Assembly: GCA_964387795.1 (NCBI GenBank)
Contig: CAYLYP010000015.1
Location: 1 to 50,220, forward strand
Direction: 5' to 3'
DNA length: 50,220 bases
DNA from: CAYLYP01 sp964387795
GTDB lineage: Bacteria; Bacteroidota; Bacteroidia; Bacteroidales; UBA7960
Under the pieces are notes generated by a model that saw only the letters and a program-made list of their open reading frames with translations, did not search any database and had not been told where the DNA came from. The position numbers were made by a program, and so were the translations under genes. This document shows positions 36,634 through 44,091 of the stretch, piece by piece (positions within the stretch are counted from its first letter, which is position 1; each line of letters begins with the position of its first letter).

Positions 36634-37026
36634 ATGGAAGAAAAAAAAGAAAAAACCAGATATTCGGATGAGGAGCTTCTTGAGTTCAAAGAAATCATCC
36701 AAAAAAAACTTGAAGAAGCACGAGCTGGCCTTAAACTATTGACCGAAGCCTATACCACTCAGAACGAGAATGATACCAATGATACTTCTCCTTCTTTTAA
36801 AATATTGGAAGAAGGCTCACAGGTACTATCAAAAGAGGAAAATGGTCAGTTGGCAGCTCGTCAGCAAAAGTTTATCCGTGATTTGGAGAATGCGCTCATA
36901 CGTATTGAGAACAAAAGTTATGGTATTTGTAGGGTTACAGGTAAGCTCATTTCAAAAGAAAGACTTAGGAGTGTGCCCCATGCAACGCTAAGTATTGAAG
37001 CAAAACTTAACCAGATTAGAAAATAA
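36634..37026 (+). CDS. TraR/DksA family protein with degenerate zinc finger
   Basis: This 130-residue protein has a coiled-coil N-terminal half (EELLEFKEIIQKKLEEARAG) and the DksA-type C-terminal motif YGICRVTGKLISKERLRSVPHATL at about 96-119. DksA proteins bind RNA polymerase through the secondary channel and change transcription with ppGpp. Here only one cysteine, Cys99, is present in the whole chain, so a normal four-Cys zinc site cannot form. This is common in the Bacteroidota branch of the family as I recall it. It lies 18 bases after ileS and nine before lspA in one operon. Confidence 0.85.
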   Translation: MEEKKEKTRYSDEELLEFKEIIQKKLEEARAGLKLLTEAYTTQNENDTNDTSPSFKILEEGSQVLSKEENGQLAARQQKFIRDLENALIRIENKSYGICRVTGKLISKERLRSVPHATLSIEAKLNQIRK

Positions 37027-37035
37027 CTTTTAATC

Positions 37036-37728
37036 ATGCGGCTGGCTATAAAAAAGAAATATGTCCCCTGGATTATTGTGCTACTTGTGCTTATTGTTGA
37101 CCAGACAATTAAGATATGGGTAAAGACGAATATGCACCTTGGACAGGAAATACATGTACTTGGCAATTGGTTCATACTTCATTTCACGGAGAACAATGGA
37201 ATGGCCTTCGGTATGGAGTTTGCCGGTGAAAATGGTAAACTCTTCCTAAGTGTATTTCGTATCATTGCCATGGGTTTTATTATTTGGTATCTGAGACGTT
37301 TGATACTTAAAAATGAAAGCACCGGATTGATTGCCTGTGTTTCGTTAATCCTTGTTGGTGCATTGGGAAATGTTGTTGATAGTGCTTTCTATGGAATGAT
37401 ATTCAACGACAGCCTTTTTCGGGTAGCTGAAATCTTTCCTGCTGATGGGGGATATGCTGGTTTTCTTCATGGCAAAGTAGTCGATATGTTCTATTTTCCA
37501 ATACTTGAGGGTACTTATCCTTCATGGATGCCATTCAAGGCTGGTGAGCATTTTATTTTCTTTAGGCCTGTTTTCAATATTGCAGATTCTGCAATTACTG
37601 TAGGCGTATTTATCCTGTTAATTTTCCAGCGAAGGTTTTTTCACCACGATTTGCAAAAAGAAAAGCCGGTTGTGAAGGAAGTGAATGCAAACGCATCTAA
37701 TGAAAACCATACAGCAAAAGAGGAATAA
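37036..37728 (+). CDS. lspA: Lipoprotein signal peptidase II
   Basis: This is an inner-membrane aspartyl protease that removes signal peptides from prolipoproteins such as several encoded in this window. Four hydrophobic helices are visible. Family motifs are DQTIKIWVK, TENNGMAFG at 51-59, GALGNVVDS at 108-116, and the catalytic dyad Asp150 (GKVVDMF) and Asp184 (FNIADSAI). At 230 residues it is longer than the E. coli enzyme (about 165). The extra length lies between GNVVDS and GKVVD (about 117-145), at 151-178 and in a charged tail. It is the last gene of the ileS operon and is followed by a terminator at 37756. Confidence 0.95.
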   Translation: MRLAIKKKYVPWIIVLLVLIVDQTIKIWVKTNMHLGQEIHVLGNWFILHFTENNGMAFGMEFAGENGKLFLSVFRIIAMGFIIWYLRRLILKNESTGLIACVSLILVGALGNVVDSAFYGMIFNDSLFRVAEIFPADGGYAGFLHGKVVDMFYFPILEGTYPSWMPFKAGEHFIFFRPVFNIADSAITVGVFILLIFQRRFFHHDLQKEKPVVKEVNANASNENHTAKEE

Positions 37729-37755
37729 TTTCAATTGAAGTTTTAAAAACACATT

Positions 37756-37802
37756 CGGTTTCTTCTCCATTTATACGATTAAAATGAGAAGAAGCCGTTT
37801 TT
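37756..37802 (+). terminator. Intrinsic terminator of the ileS-lspA operon
   Basis: CGGTTTCTTCTC at 37756-37767 pairs, with one G-T pair, with GAGAAGAAGCCG at 37786-37797 and is followed by TTTTT. The loop is 18 bases. Confidence 0.8.
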
Positions 37803-37813
37803 AATTATTAATC

Positions 37814-38593
37814 ATGTCAGGATTTTTGTTCGAGAACATCATTTTTGGGCCGGTGAAAAGCCGTCGTCTTGGAGTGTCATTAGGGATTAACCTTCTGCCT
37901 ACCGAGTATAAATATTGCACATTTAACTGCATCTATTGCGAATGTGGATGGACGCTTCCCCGTAAAGATAAAGAAATTGCTTTTCCATCAAGGGAAGAAG
38001 TAAAAACTGAACTTGAGAAAAGGCTTATAAGCATGAAATCAAAAGGGCAATGGGCGGATGCATTAACCTTTGCAGGCAATGGTGAACCAACTACCCATCC
38101 TGATTTTAATGGAATTGTTGATGATACCATTGAGCTGAGAAATCAATACTTTCCCGAAGCAAAAATTACTGTCCTTTCAAATAGCACAATGCTTACAAAT
38201 AAGGATGTTGTTCAGGCCTTGCTGAAGGTTGATAAAAACATCCTTAAACTTGATGCAGGAACTGAAGCGATGTACCGTGCAATAAACAATCCCCGCATTG
38301 ATGTTAATCTGAAGGACATTTTGGAATTGCTTGGACAGTTTAAAAAAGGCCTTATCATCCAAACCCTGTTTCTCAAAGGTGAAGCTCATGGTATTCATAT
38401 CGATAACACAACTGATGAAGAGGTCAGTCTTTGGATTGAACATCTTAGGATGCTTAAACCCGAAGCTGTAATGATTTATCCCATAGCAAGGGCTACCCCT
38501 GCAGAAGACCTGATAAAAATTGAGCGGGAGAAACTTATGGAAATAGCTTCTAAAGTTGAAGCTCTTGGTATTGAAACTGAAGTTTATGATTAA
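37814..38593 (+). CDS. Radical SAM protein
   Basis: This 259-residue radical S-adenosylmethionine enzyme has the cluster motif Cys35-x3-Cys39-x2-Cys42 in KYCTFNCIYCECGW. The start FGPVKSRRLGVSLGINLLP and the FAGNGEPTTHPDF glycine-rich SAM motif near 86-98 match the COG0731-type group (Fe-S oxidoreductases related to wyosine-synthesis enzymes). The reaction is unknown. There is no second cluster domain. It stands alone behind the ileS operon terminator. Confidence 0.85.
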   Translation: MSGFLFENIIFGPVKSRRLGVSLGINLLPTEYKYCTFNCIYCECGWTLPRKDKEIAFPSREEVKTELEKRLISMKSKGQWADALTFAGNGEPTTHPDFNGIVDDTIELRNQYFPEAKITVLSNSTMLTNKDVVQALLKVDKNILKLDAGTEAMYRAINNPRIDVNLKDILELLGQFKKGLIIQTLFLKGEAHGIHIDNTTDEEVSLWIEHLRMLKPEAVMIYPIARATPAEDLIKIEREKLMEIASKVEALGIETEVYD

Positions 38594-38694
38594 TTGAAGT
38601 AATTGTTTACATCGGTTTTCAGACTTTAACCCTTTTTCTATCTGATTTTAAAAACCTTTTGCAACAAGTGAAATCTCAAATAACCTAAATAATT

Positions 38695-39441
38695 ATGAAA
38701 AAACTTTGCTTATTTTTTTTGTTTTCAATCGTAATCATTTCTTTTTCAAATGCCCAGGATTTTAAACCAAAGTATATCCTGGCCGGGAATTTGTTTTATG
38801 CTCAAGAGACCTCTGGCATCAAAAATTCCCCCACAGATAATCATCTGTATGATCGGGCATTTGGGATTAACCCTTCGTTTGGATTCATTCTCGGTAAAGG
38901 TTTTGCACTTGGTATTGGTCTTGATATTCAGCGTTCATCATCAAATGATTATTCATATACAACCCAAAATAGCACTATTTATATTCATGAGAAAATTTCT
39001 AAAGGAAGTATTTTCGGCCCATTGGTTTACCTCAAATATGTTCACTCATTGAGCAATAATATTTCAATTGGCCTTAAATTGAAATCAACCTTTCTGGTTA
39101 AAAATAGTAAAACGGGAAAAGAACCTTATTGCAGTTTGAATAGTGATGGAAGTATTACTTATTATGATTATTCTCATGATTATAACAACCACACTGTTCT
39201 AATAAAGGAGGAACCAATTTACCTTTTTCAAACTGTTTTGGCGCCCGAAGTTCAATACAAGATCACACCGTTTATAGGGCTTCAGGCTTCTTTTAATGGC
39301 TTGTTCTATAGTGTAAACAGATATAAACAAGGTGAAACTAAGGTTTTCAACAGAGGTTTTTCAATTGAACTAAATCCTTCAAACTGGCAGTTTGGGGTGT
39401 TTTTCCTATTGGGGGATAAACAAAACACCGGAACCATATAG
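38695..39441 (+). CDS. Outer-membrane beta-barrel protein
   Basis: This 248-residue protein has a signal peptide cut near residue 20 (FSNAQ). The mature part consists of alternating amphipathic strands with glycine-rich turns: FGFILGKGFALGIGLDIQRSS, SNNISIGLKLKSTFLV, IGLQASFNGLFYS and WQFGVFFLLGD. The pattern and size suit a small porin-like (OmpA/OmpX-size) barrel. It has no recognised ligand and shows no clear operon. Confidence 0.7.
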   Translation: MKKLCLFFLFSIVIISFSNAQDFKPKYILAGNLFYAQETSGIKNSPTDNHLYDRAFGINPSFGFILGKGFALGIGLDIQRSSSNDYSYTTQNSTIYIHEKISKGSIFGPLVYLKYVHSLSNNISIGLKLKSTFLVKNSKTGKEPYCSLNSDGSITYYDYSHDYNNHTVLIKEEPIYLFQTVLAPEVQYKITPFIGLQASFNGLFYSVNRYKQGETKVFNRGFSIELNPSNWQFGVFFLLGDKQNTGTI

Positions 39442-39609
39442 AGAAGTTTTTTGTTGTATTTCTGGAAGGAGCAAAAAATCAATCCGGCCAGCTTTTTAGT
39501 ATTGATGAATTCTTTTTAAAAATGAGCTAATCCGAAATTGATAAATTCTTCTATTTGGGATAAAAAGGACTGGCATCGAAAAAACAACTAAAAGAAATCA
39601 ATTTAATTC

Positions 39610-40683
39610 ATGAAGGTATTTAGAATACAGCAGTTAATAAGCCTGATAACCGCCTTTTTAATCATGGTTGCAGTTGCAATTAACCGTGATGGCCGTTTTT
39701 GGGGACAATCAATCGTTGGTGAAATACCAGTGGTTGAAAAGCCTGTAAATGATTCAATAACTGCTGATGGCACATGGATTATAAAAACAAATGAACTAGC
39801 AAAAGATGTTATTGGGTACGCAGGAAATATTCCTCTTCAGGTTTATCTGAAGGATGGCAGGCTTATTAAAATTGATGTGCTTGAAAATTCTGAAACCCCT
39901 TCATTTATGGAATCGGTTTTGGAATCCGGACTTTTAAACCAATGGAACAATTTAACAACAGAGGAAGTTCTTGAAAAAAAGGTAGATGTTATTTCGGGGG
40001 CAACATTTACATCCAATGCAATTATAAAATCAGTTCAAATTGCAGCCAATTATGCCCTTGAGAACCCAAATCCAATTGGGATGAATGATTTTAAGCCCGA
40101 TCTTAAATTGGTGCTTGTCCTATTGGTCATAGTTGCAGGAATTATTTTTCCAATTATTATTAAATCAAAGAAATACAGGCTTGTTCAATTGGCTTTAAAT
40201 GTCATCGTTTTAGGTTTTTGGAGTGGGAGTTTTATTTCTTTATCCTTAATTACCAATTACCTGTCAAATGGGGTTAACTGGTTGACTTCCATCGTGCCAG
40301 TTTTATTGCTTATCTCAGCATTTATATTGCCTTTGTTTGGGAGACCGGGGCATTATTGCAACTGGCTTTGCCCAATGGGATCGATACAGGAGTTAAGTGG
40401 GAAAATTATTCGTTACAAAATAAAGCTATCTGATACAACGGTTAAGATATTGTATTATTTCAGGGAAGGGCTTTGGTTTTGTATGATGTTGATGATGTGG
40501 GTTGGAATTGGTTTTGAAGCCATGGATTATGAAGTATTTTCGGCATTCCTATTCCAGACAGCCAGTATCCCGGTCCTAATCATAGGGGTCGCGTTTCTTG
40601 TTTTGTCGGTTTTTATCCCAAAACCCTACTGCCGTTTTGTTTGTCCAACCGGGACTCTCATGAAATTTGCTCAAAAAAAGTAA
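39610..40683 (+). CDS. Membrane FMN-binding and 4Fe-4S protein (NosR/RnfG-like)
   Basis: This 357-residue electron-transfer protein has one N-terminal membrane helix (about 8-24) and a periplasmic FMN-binding domain with SGAT at 129-132, where Thr132 would carry FMN by phosphoester. It then has about five helices. Two CxxxCP motifs, CNWLCPMG (Cys250, Cys254) and CRFVCPTG (Cys341, Cys345), lie at helix ends as in the NosR/NapH family. The layout suggests electrons pass across the membrane between flavin and an iron-sulfur or quinone partner. Only two cysteines sit in each motif, so cluster binding would need other ligands. It heads a run of three redox genes with short gaps. Confidence 0.8.
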   Translation: MKVFRIQQLISLITAFLIMVAVAINRDGRFWGQSIVGEIPVVEKPVNDSITADGTWIIKTNELAKDVIGYAGNIPLQVYLKDGRLIKIDVLENSETPSFMESVLESGLLNQWNNLTTEEVLEKKVDVISGATFTSNAIIKSVQIAANYALENPNPIGMNDFKPDLKLVLVLLVIVAGIIFPIIIKSKKYRLVQLALNVIVLGFWSGSFISLSLITNYLSNGVNWLTSIVPVLLLISAFILPLFGRPGHYCNWLCPMGSIQELSGKIIRYKIKLSDTTVKILYYFREGLWFCMMLMMWVGIGFEAMDYEVFSAFLFQTASIPVLIIGVAFLVLSVFIPKPYCRFVCPTGTLMKFAQKK

Positions 40684-40691
40684 ACAGCGCT

Positions 40692-41339
40692 ATGAACACA
40701 ATGAAGGTATTAAATCTTATCCTTGCCTTAGCTTTAGTAATGTTGACAATCGTTTTCTTCAGGATGAAGTCAGGCAAATCAAATGAGTTATTAACAGAAA
40801 AAGAAGAAAAAATGACGGAACAAATGAAAAGCAAAGAGTTTAAAGAAATAGACATCAAACAATTAAATGAAAATGTAGTCAAACTGTTTGATGATGATTG
40901 GTTTCTATTAACCGCTGGTTCGGATGGGAATTATAATCCAATGACAATATCCTGGGGCAACATTGGGAACCTTTGGAATTATCCTATGGTAACTGTTTAC
41001 GTAAGGCATAACCGCTATACATTTGGCTTTATGGAGAATTCAAAGACATTTACCTTGTGTGCTTTCCATGAGAACTATCGGGATATGCTTAATTATATGG
41101 GTTCCAAATCTGGCAGGGATGAAGATAAAATAAAAAACAGCGGGCTTACTCCTGTTATATCTGATAATGGAAGCATGTTTTTTGAGGAAGCACGACTGGT
41201 AATCGAAGCCGAAAAGGTATATTCTGATGACCTTCAACTTGAAAACATCCTCGATGATAAAGCAAAGGGGATGTATAAAGATGGTTCCATCCACAGGATG
41301 TATTTTGGTAAAATCCTTAAGGTTTGGATAAAGGAATAA
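40692..41339 (+). CDS. Membrane-anchored flavin reductase-like (flavoredoxin-type) protein
   Basis: This protein of about 215 residues has an N-terminal hydrophobic helix (VLNLILALALVMLTIVFF) and a charged linker. The flavin reductase-like FMN-binding domain follows, with WFLLTAGSDGNYNPMTISWG, VTVYVRHNRYTF and FTLCAF. The frame extends upstream into the previous gene, but ATG 40692, nine bases past that stop, is the natural start (40701 is also possible). Homologues of this split-barrel type are usually soluble, so the anchor is notable. It is followed by the anchored nitroreductase. Confidence 0.8.
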   Translation: MNTMKVLNLILALALVMLTIVFFRMKSGKSNELLTEKEEKMTEQMKSKEFKEIDIKQLNENVVKLFDDDWFLLTAGSDGNYNPMTISWGNIGNLWNYPMVTVYVRHNRYTFGFMENSKTFTLCAFHENYRDMLNYMGSKSGRDEDKIKNSGLTPVISDNGSMFFEEARLVIEAEKVYSDDLQLENILDDKAKGMYKDGSIHRMYFGKILKVWIKE

Positions 41340-41374
41340 ATAAAGTTTTGTTATCGTTCTTCAAATTGTCGGAT

Positions 41375-42007
41375 ATGGATTCTTCAAAAGTTCTAAGCAT
41401 TGTGTTGGCTATTGCAATAACAATACTGGCAACACTTATGGTTTTGTTCCATGATAGTGGGAAACAGCATTTAATTTCACCGGTAAACGATAGCTGTATA
41501 GATGTTATCCTTAACCGCACAAGCATTCGGGAATATCAGGACAAACCGGTAGAAGAAGAAAAAATTGAGCTTTTATTGAGAGCAGCAATGGCAGCTCCAA
41601 CTGCAGCTAATAAGCAGCCTTGGGCATTTATCGTTGTAAATGACAAGGATGTTTTAATAAGGCTCTCCGACAGTCTTCCTTATGCAAAGATGACCGCTAA
41701 GGCACCTTTGGCAATAGCTGTATGTGGTGATATGTCTAAAGCACTGGAAGGGGATGCACAGCCTTATTGGGTTCAGGATGCCTCTGCTGCCACCCAGAAC
41801 CTTTTACTTGCTGCCCATGCCTTGGGTCTTGGTGCTGTTTGGACTGGTGTTTATCCCATTATGGACAGGGTCGCTGCTGTTCAAAAAATCTTTAATCTGC
41901 CTGAACATATTATCCCGCTTAATGTAATACCAATTGGGTACCCCGTTAAAGATCAAAAACCAAAGGATAAATGGAAACCTGAAAACATTCACTACAATGG
42001 CTGGTAA
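41375..42007 (+). CDS. Membrane-anchored nitroreductase
   Basis: This FMN-dependent nitroreductase-fold protein of about 210 residues has an N-terminal hydrophobic helix (VLSIVLAIAITILATLMVLF). The core shows RTSIREYQD, APTAANKQPWAFIVV, SAATQNLLLAAHALGLGAVWTGVYP and PIGYPVKDQ. It is a clear paralogue of the soluble protein at 32502, with the anchor added. The frame starts at a TTG at 41324 inside the preceding gene. ATG 41375 fits the anchor better. It is the last gene of the redox trio. The electron donor could be the membrane FMN/4Fe-4S protein, by inference from context. Confidence 0.82.
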   Translation: MDSSKVLSIVLAIAITILATLMVLFHDSGKQHLISPVNDSCIDVILNRTSIREYQDKPVEEEKIELLLRAAMAAPTAANKQPWAFIVVNDKDVLIRLSDSLPYAKMTAKAPLAIAVCGDMSKALEGDAQPYWVQDASAATQNLLLAAHALGLGAVWTGVYPIMDRVAAVQKIFNLPEHIIPLNVIPIGYPVKDQKPKDKWKPENIHYNGW

Positions 42008-42112
42008 TCATTTGCAGCTATTGTAGGTAAGGCTCTCTGGTATTTGTCCTTGTTATTAATACCTTTTATTGTAAAACACTTCTGCCTGATAATCCAGATG
42101 GCCTGGCGCTGT

Positions 42113-42550
42113 TTAATCCCAGACATATTTCCAGTTACCATCTTTTTGTCTTTTCCATACCGTATGGAAGATGCCTTTTGATTCGTTAACCTGACCATCA
42201 GGGTCTTTTATTTTCCAGATATATTTCCCATAGGTATAAGCCATGTTCCCACAATCTGATACCTCAATAAAGTCTGGAGTCCAATAAACTTCAGGTTTCA
42301 TGCTGTCAGTTTTCAGATAAAAGTTCTTTATGTTTTCAGGTCCTTTGATGAGGAGGTCTTCCCCTCTTTTAATCACAGCCTCATCGGCGGCAAAAAAAGA
42401 AAAAGCTTCTGCAACACCCTTGTCTGCTACCATTTTTTCAAAAGCTTTTTCAGCATTGAAAACTTCTTCTTTTACTTTTTCTTTATCAATGGTCGGTTTA
42501 CATGAAGCCATAAGCAATATCAGGCTAATTGTTAATAATGTTCTGTTCAT
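42113..42550 (-). CDS. DUF4440/SnoaL-like lipoprotein
   Basis: This lipoprotein of about 145 residues has lipobox LMASC (Cys17 from ATG 42550; an upstream ATG at 42559 would add three residues). The rest matches the NTF2-like DUF4440 layout: a helix EVFNAEKAFEKMVADKGVAEAFSFFA, then strands including VIKRGEDLLIKG, DCGNMAYTYGKYIWKIKD and FHTVWKRQKDGNWKYVWD. Such domains bind small molecules, and the ligand here is unknown. It converges with the nitroreductase gene. Confidence 0.8.
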   Translation of the reverse strand: MNRTLLTISLILLMASCKPTIDKEKVKEEVFNAEKAFEKMVADKGVAEAFSFFAADEAVIKRGEDLLIKGPENIKNFYLKTDSMKPEVYWTPDFIEVSDCGNMAYTYGKYIWKIKDPDGQVNESKGIFHTVWKRQKDGNWKYVWD

Positions 42551-42849
42551 CTGTGTCACTTAAAATTACTACAAGGTTAAATTATATTTTTGTTATTTTG
42601 CCAATAATTTAAATTATTTATTGTAATTCAGGTTTTTATATTTGAAAAACTGGCTTATCTTTGCCTGGAAAGAGATTTTGAATCTATACCTTTCATTTTT
42701 TGATATAAAATATGGAACACAAAAAGTGTCTGTTTTTTCTTAAACTACCACTCCCCTCCAATTCAGAGCCATATAGTATGATGGCTTGATATTTTTGTGT
42801 TTGTCCCTGTTTCCCCAACAGGTATTTTTATTTCTTAAACTCTTTTTAT

Positions 42850-43974
42850 ATGCTTACCGATATTTATTGTAAGGATACTTATGGTTTATTTGAAACCTCC
42901 ATTGTCCAGCAAACAGCTTTTTGGTCAGAAGTCAAGAAGAAACTTGGCATTGAATCAATAGCAATTGACTTTAAATGTCAAAAAGAATATTTAAAACAGG
43001 ACCAAAACGTTCCTCATGACATTCAATCAGATGTGCTGTTGGTAATTCAAAGGTTGGACCGCAACCATTGTATTGCTTATGTACCTTATGGCCCTGAACT
43101 AAGCCCCCAACAGGAATTTCAGGGGCGTTTACTGGAAGAGTTGTCCGAAAGCCTTCGTCCTTTTCTGCCAAAAGGTTGCATAATGATTAGGTATGATTTG
43201 TGCTGGGAATCACTTTGGGCCAAAGACAAAAGCTACTATAATGAAAAAGGGGAATGGAATGGCCCTCCTGATAAGAAATCACAGGAATTAAGGTTTAATT
43301 TCAATACACAATATTGGAACCTCTTTAAAGCTCAGACAAATATCCTGCCTTCAAATACTTTGTACCTGAATCTCAAACCAAGCACAGAGGATATCCTGGG
43401 GCAGATGAAACCCAAGACGCGCTATAATATTGGGCTTTCAAAACGAAAGGGTGTAGAAGTGCGCCATGCAGGGATTGATGAGCTGGATGTTTGGTACGAG
43501 CTATACAAAGAAACAGCCATTAGAAATGGGATTTATTTACATGATGTGAATTATTTTAAAGCAGTATTAAATACCCGTGCATCAAATGCACTTTCTGATG
43601 CAGAGGTAAGTTTAATGATTGCCGGTAAAGAGCAAATACCCCTGGCTGCCATGTTCCTTGTGATGAGTGGGCAACGTGCATCTTATCTTTATGGGGCATC
43701 TTCTTCGGCAAACAAACCCTTTATGGGAAGTTATGCTTTACAGTGGGAAGCCATTCAGTATGCAAAATTTAATGGTTGCACCCAATATGATATGTTTGGG
43801 GTCTCTCCGGCACCCGATAATTATCACCCCATGTATGGCTTGTATCGTTTTAAATCAGGCTTTGGGGGACAGATGATACATAAGATGGGTTGTTGGGATT
43901 ATCCTTTTGACTCAGAAAAATATGCGTGTTTTGCTTCTATGGAAACCCAATCTCAAAGCTATAGGGTCAGATAA
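42850..43974 (+). CDS. FemAB/FemX-like peptidyl or aminoacyl transferase
   Basis: This 374-residue protein is built from GNAT-like halves as in FemX, which adds an amino acid to the peptidoglycan precursor. Visible parts are LNLKPSTEDILGQMKPKTRYNIGLSKRKGVEV at about 174-205, LAAMFLVMSGQRASYLYGASS near 265-285 and YALQWEAIQYAKFNGCTQYDMFG near 296-318. The end PMYGLYRFKSGFGG is the usual FemAB C-terminal signature. There is no signal peptide. Possible -7-like boxes lie at 42637-42644 and 42656-42663. A role in peptidoglycan cross-bridge or another aminoacyl transfer is inferred from the family. Confidence 0.82.
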   Translation: MLTDIYCKDTYGLFETSIVQQTAFWSEVKKKLGIESIAIDFKCQKEYLKQDQNVPHDIQSDVLLVIQRLDRNHCIAYVPYGPELSPQQEFQGRLLEELSESLRPFLPKGCIMIRYDLCWESLWAKDKSYYNEKGEWNGPPDKKSQELRFNFNTQYWNLFKAQTNILPSNTLYLNLKPSTEDILGQMKPKTRYNIGLSKRKGVEVRHAGIDELDVWYELYKETAIRNGIYLHDVNYFKAVLNTRASNALSDAEVSLMIAGKEQIPLAAMFLVMSGQRASYLYGASSSANKPFMGSYALQWEAIQYAKFNGCTQYDMFGVSPAPDNYHPMYGLYRFKSGFGGQMIHKMGCWDYPFDSEKYACFASMETQSQSYRVR

Positions 43975-44040
43975 GAATTTTTTTATGACCTTCAACTCAT
44001 TTATTGAAAGAATAATAGAGGTGGAAAAATGCATATTTTG

Positions 44041-44048
44041 TATCTTTG
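44041..44048 (+). promoter_or_regulatory. Candidate -7 box for metG
   Basis: TATCTTTG fits the TAnnTTTG form. A -33 box is not clear. If used, RNA would start about 44055, almost on top of the TTG at 44059, which favours GTG 44092 as the metG start. Confidence 0.35.
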
Positions 44049-44091
44049 CTGACATTTTTTGAAACAATTATCCACAATAATACATATCCCT

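Noticed and set aside
40641..40691. Upstream start of the flavin reductase-like gene overlapping the FMN/4Fe-4S gene
   Set aside because: It would add 17 non-hydrophobic residues before the membrane helix. ATG 40692 gives a normal anchor and follows the stop.
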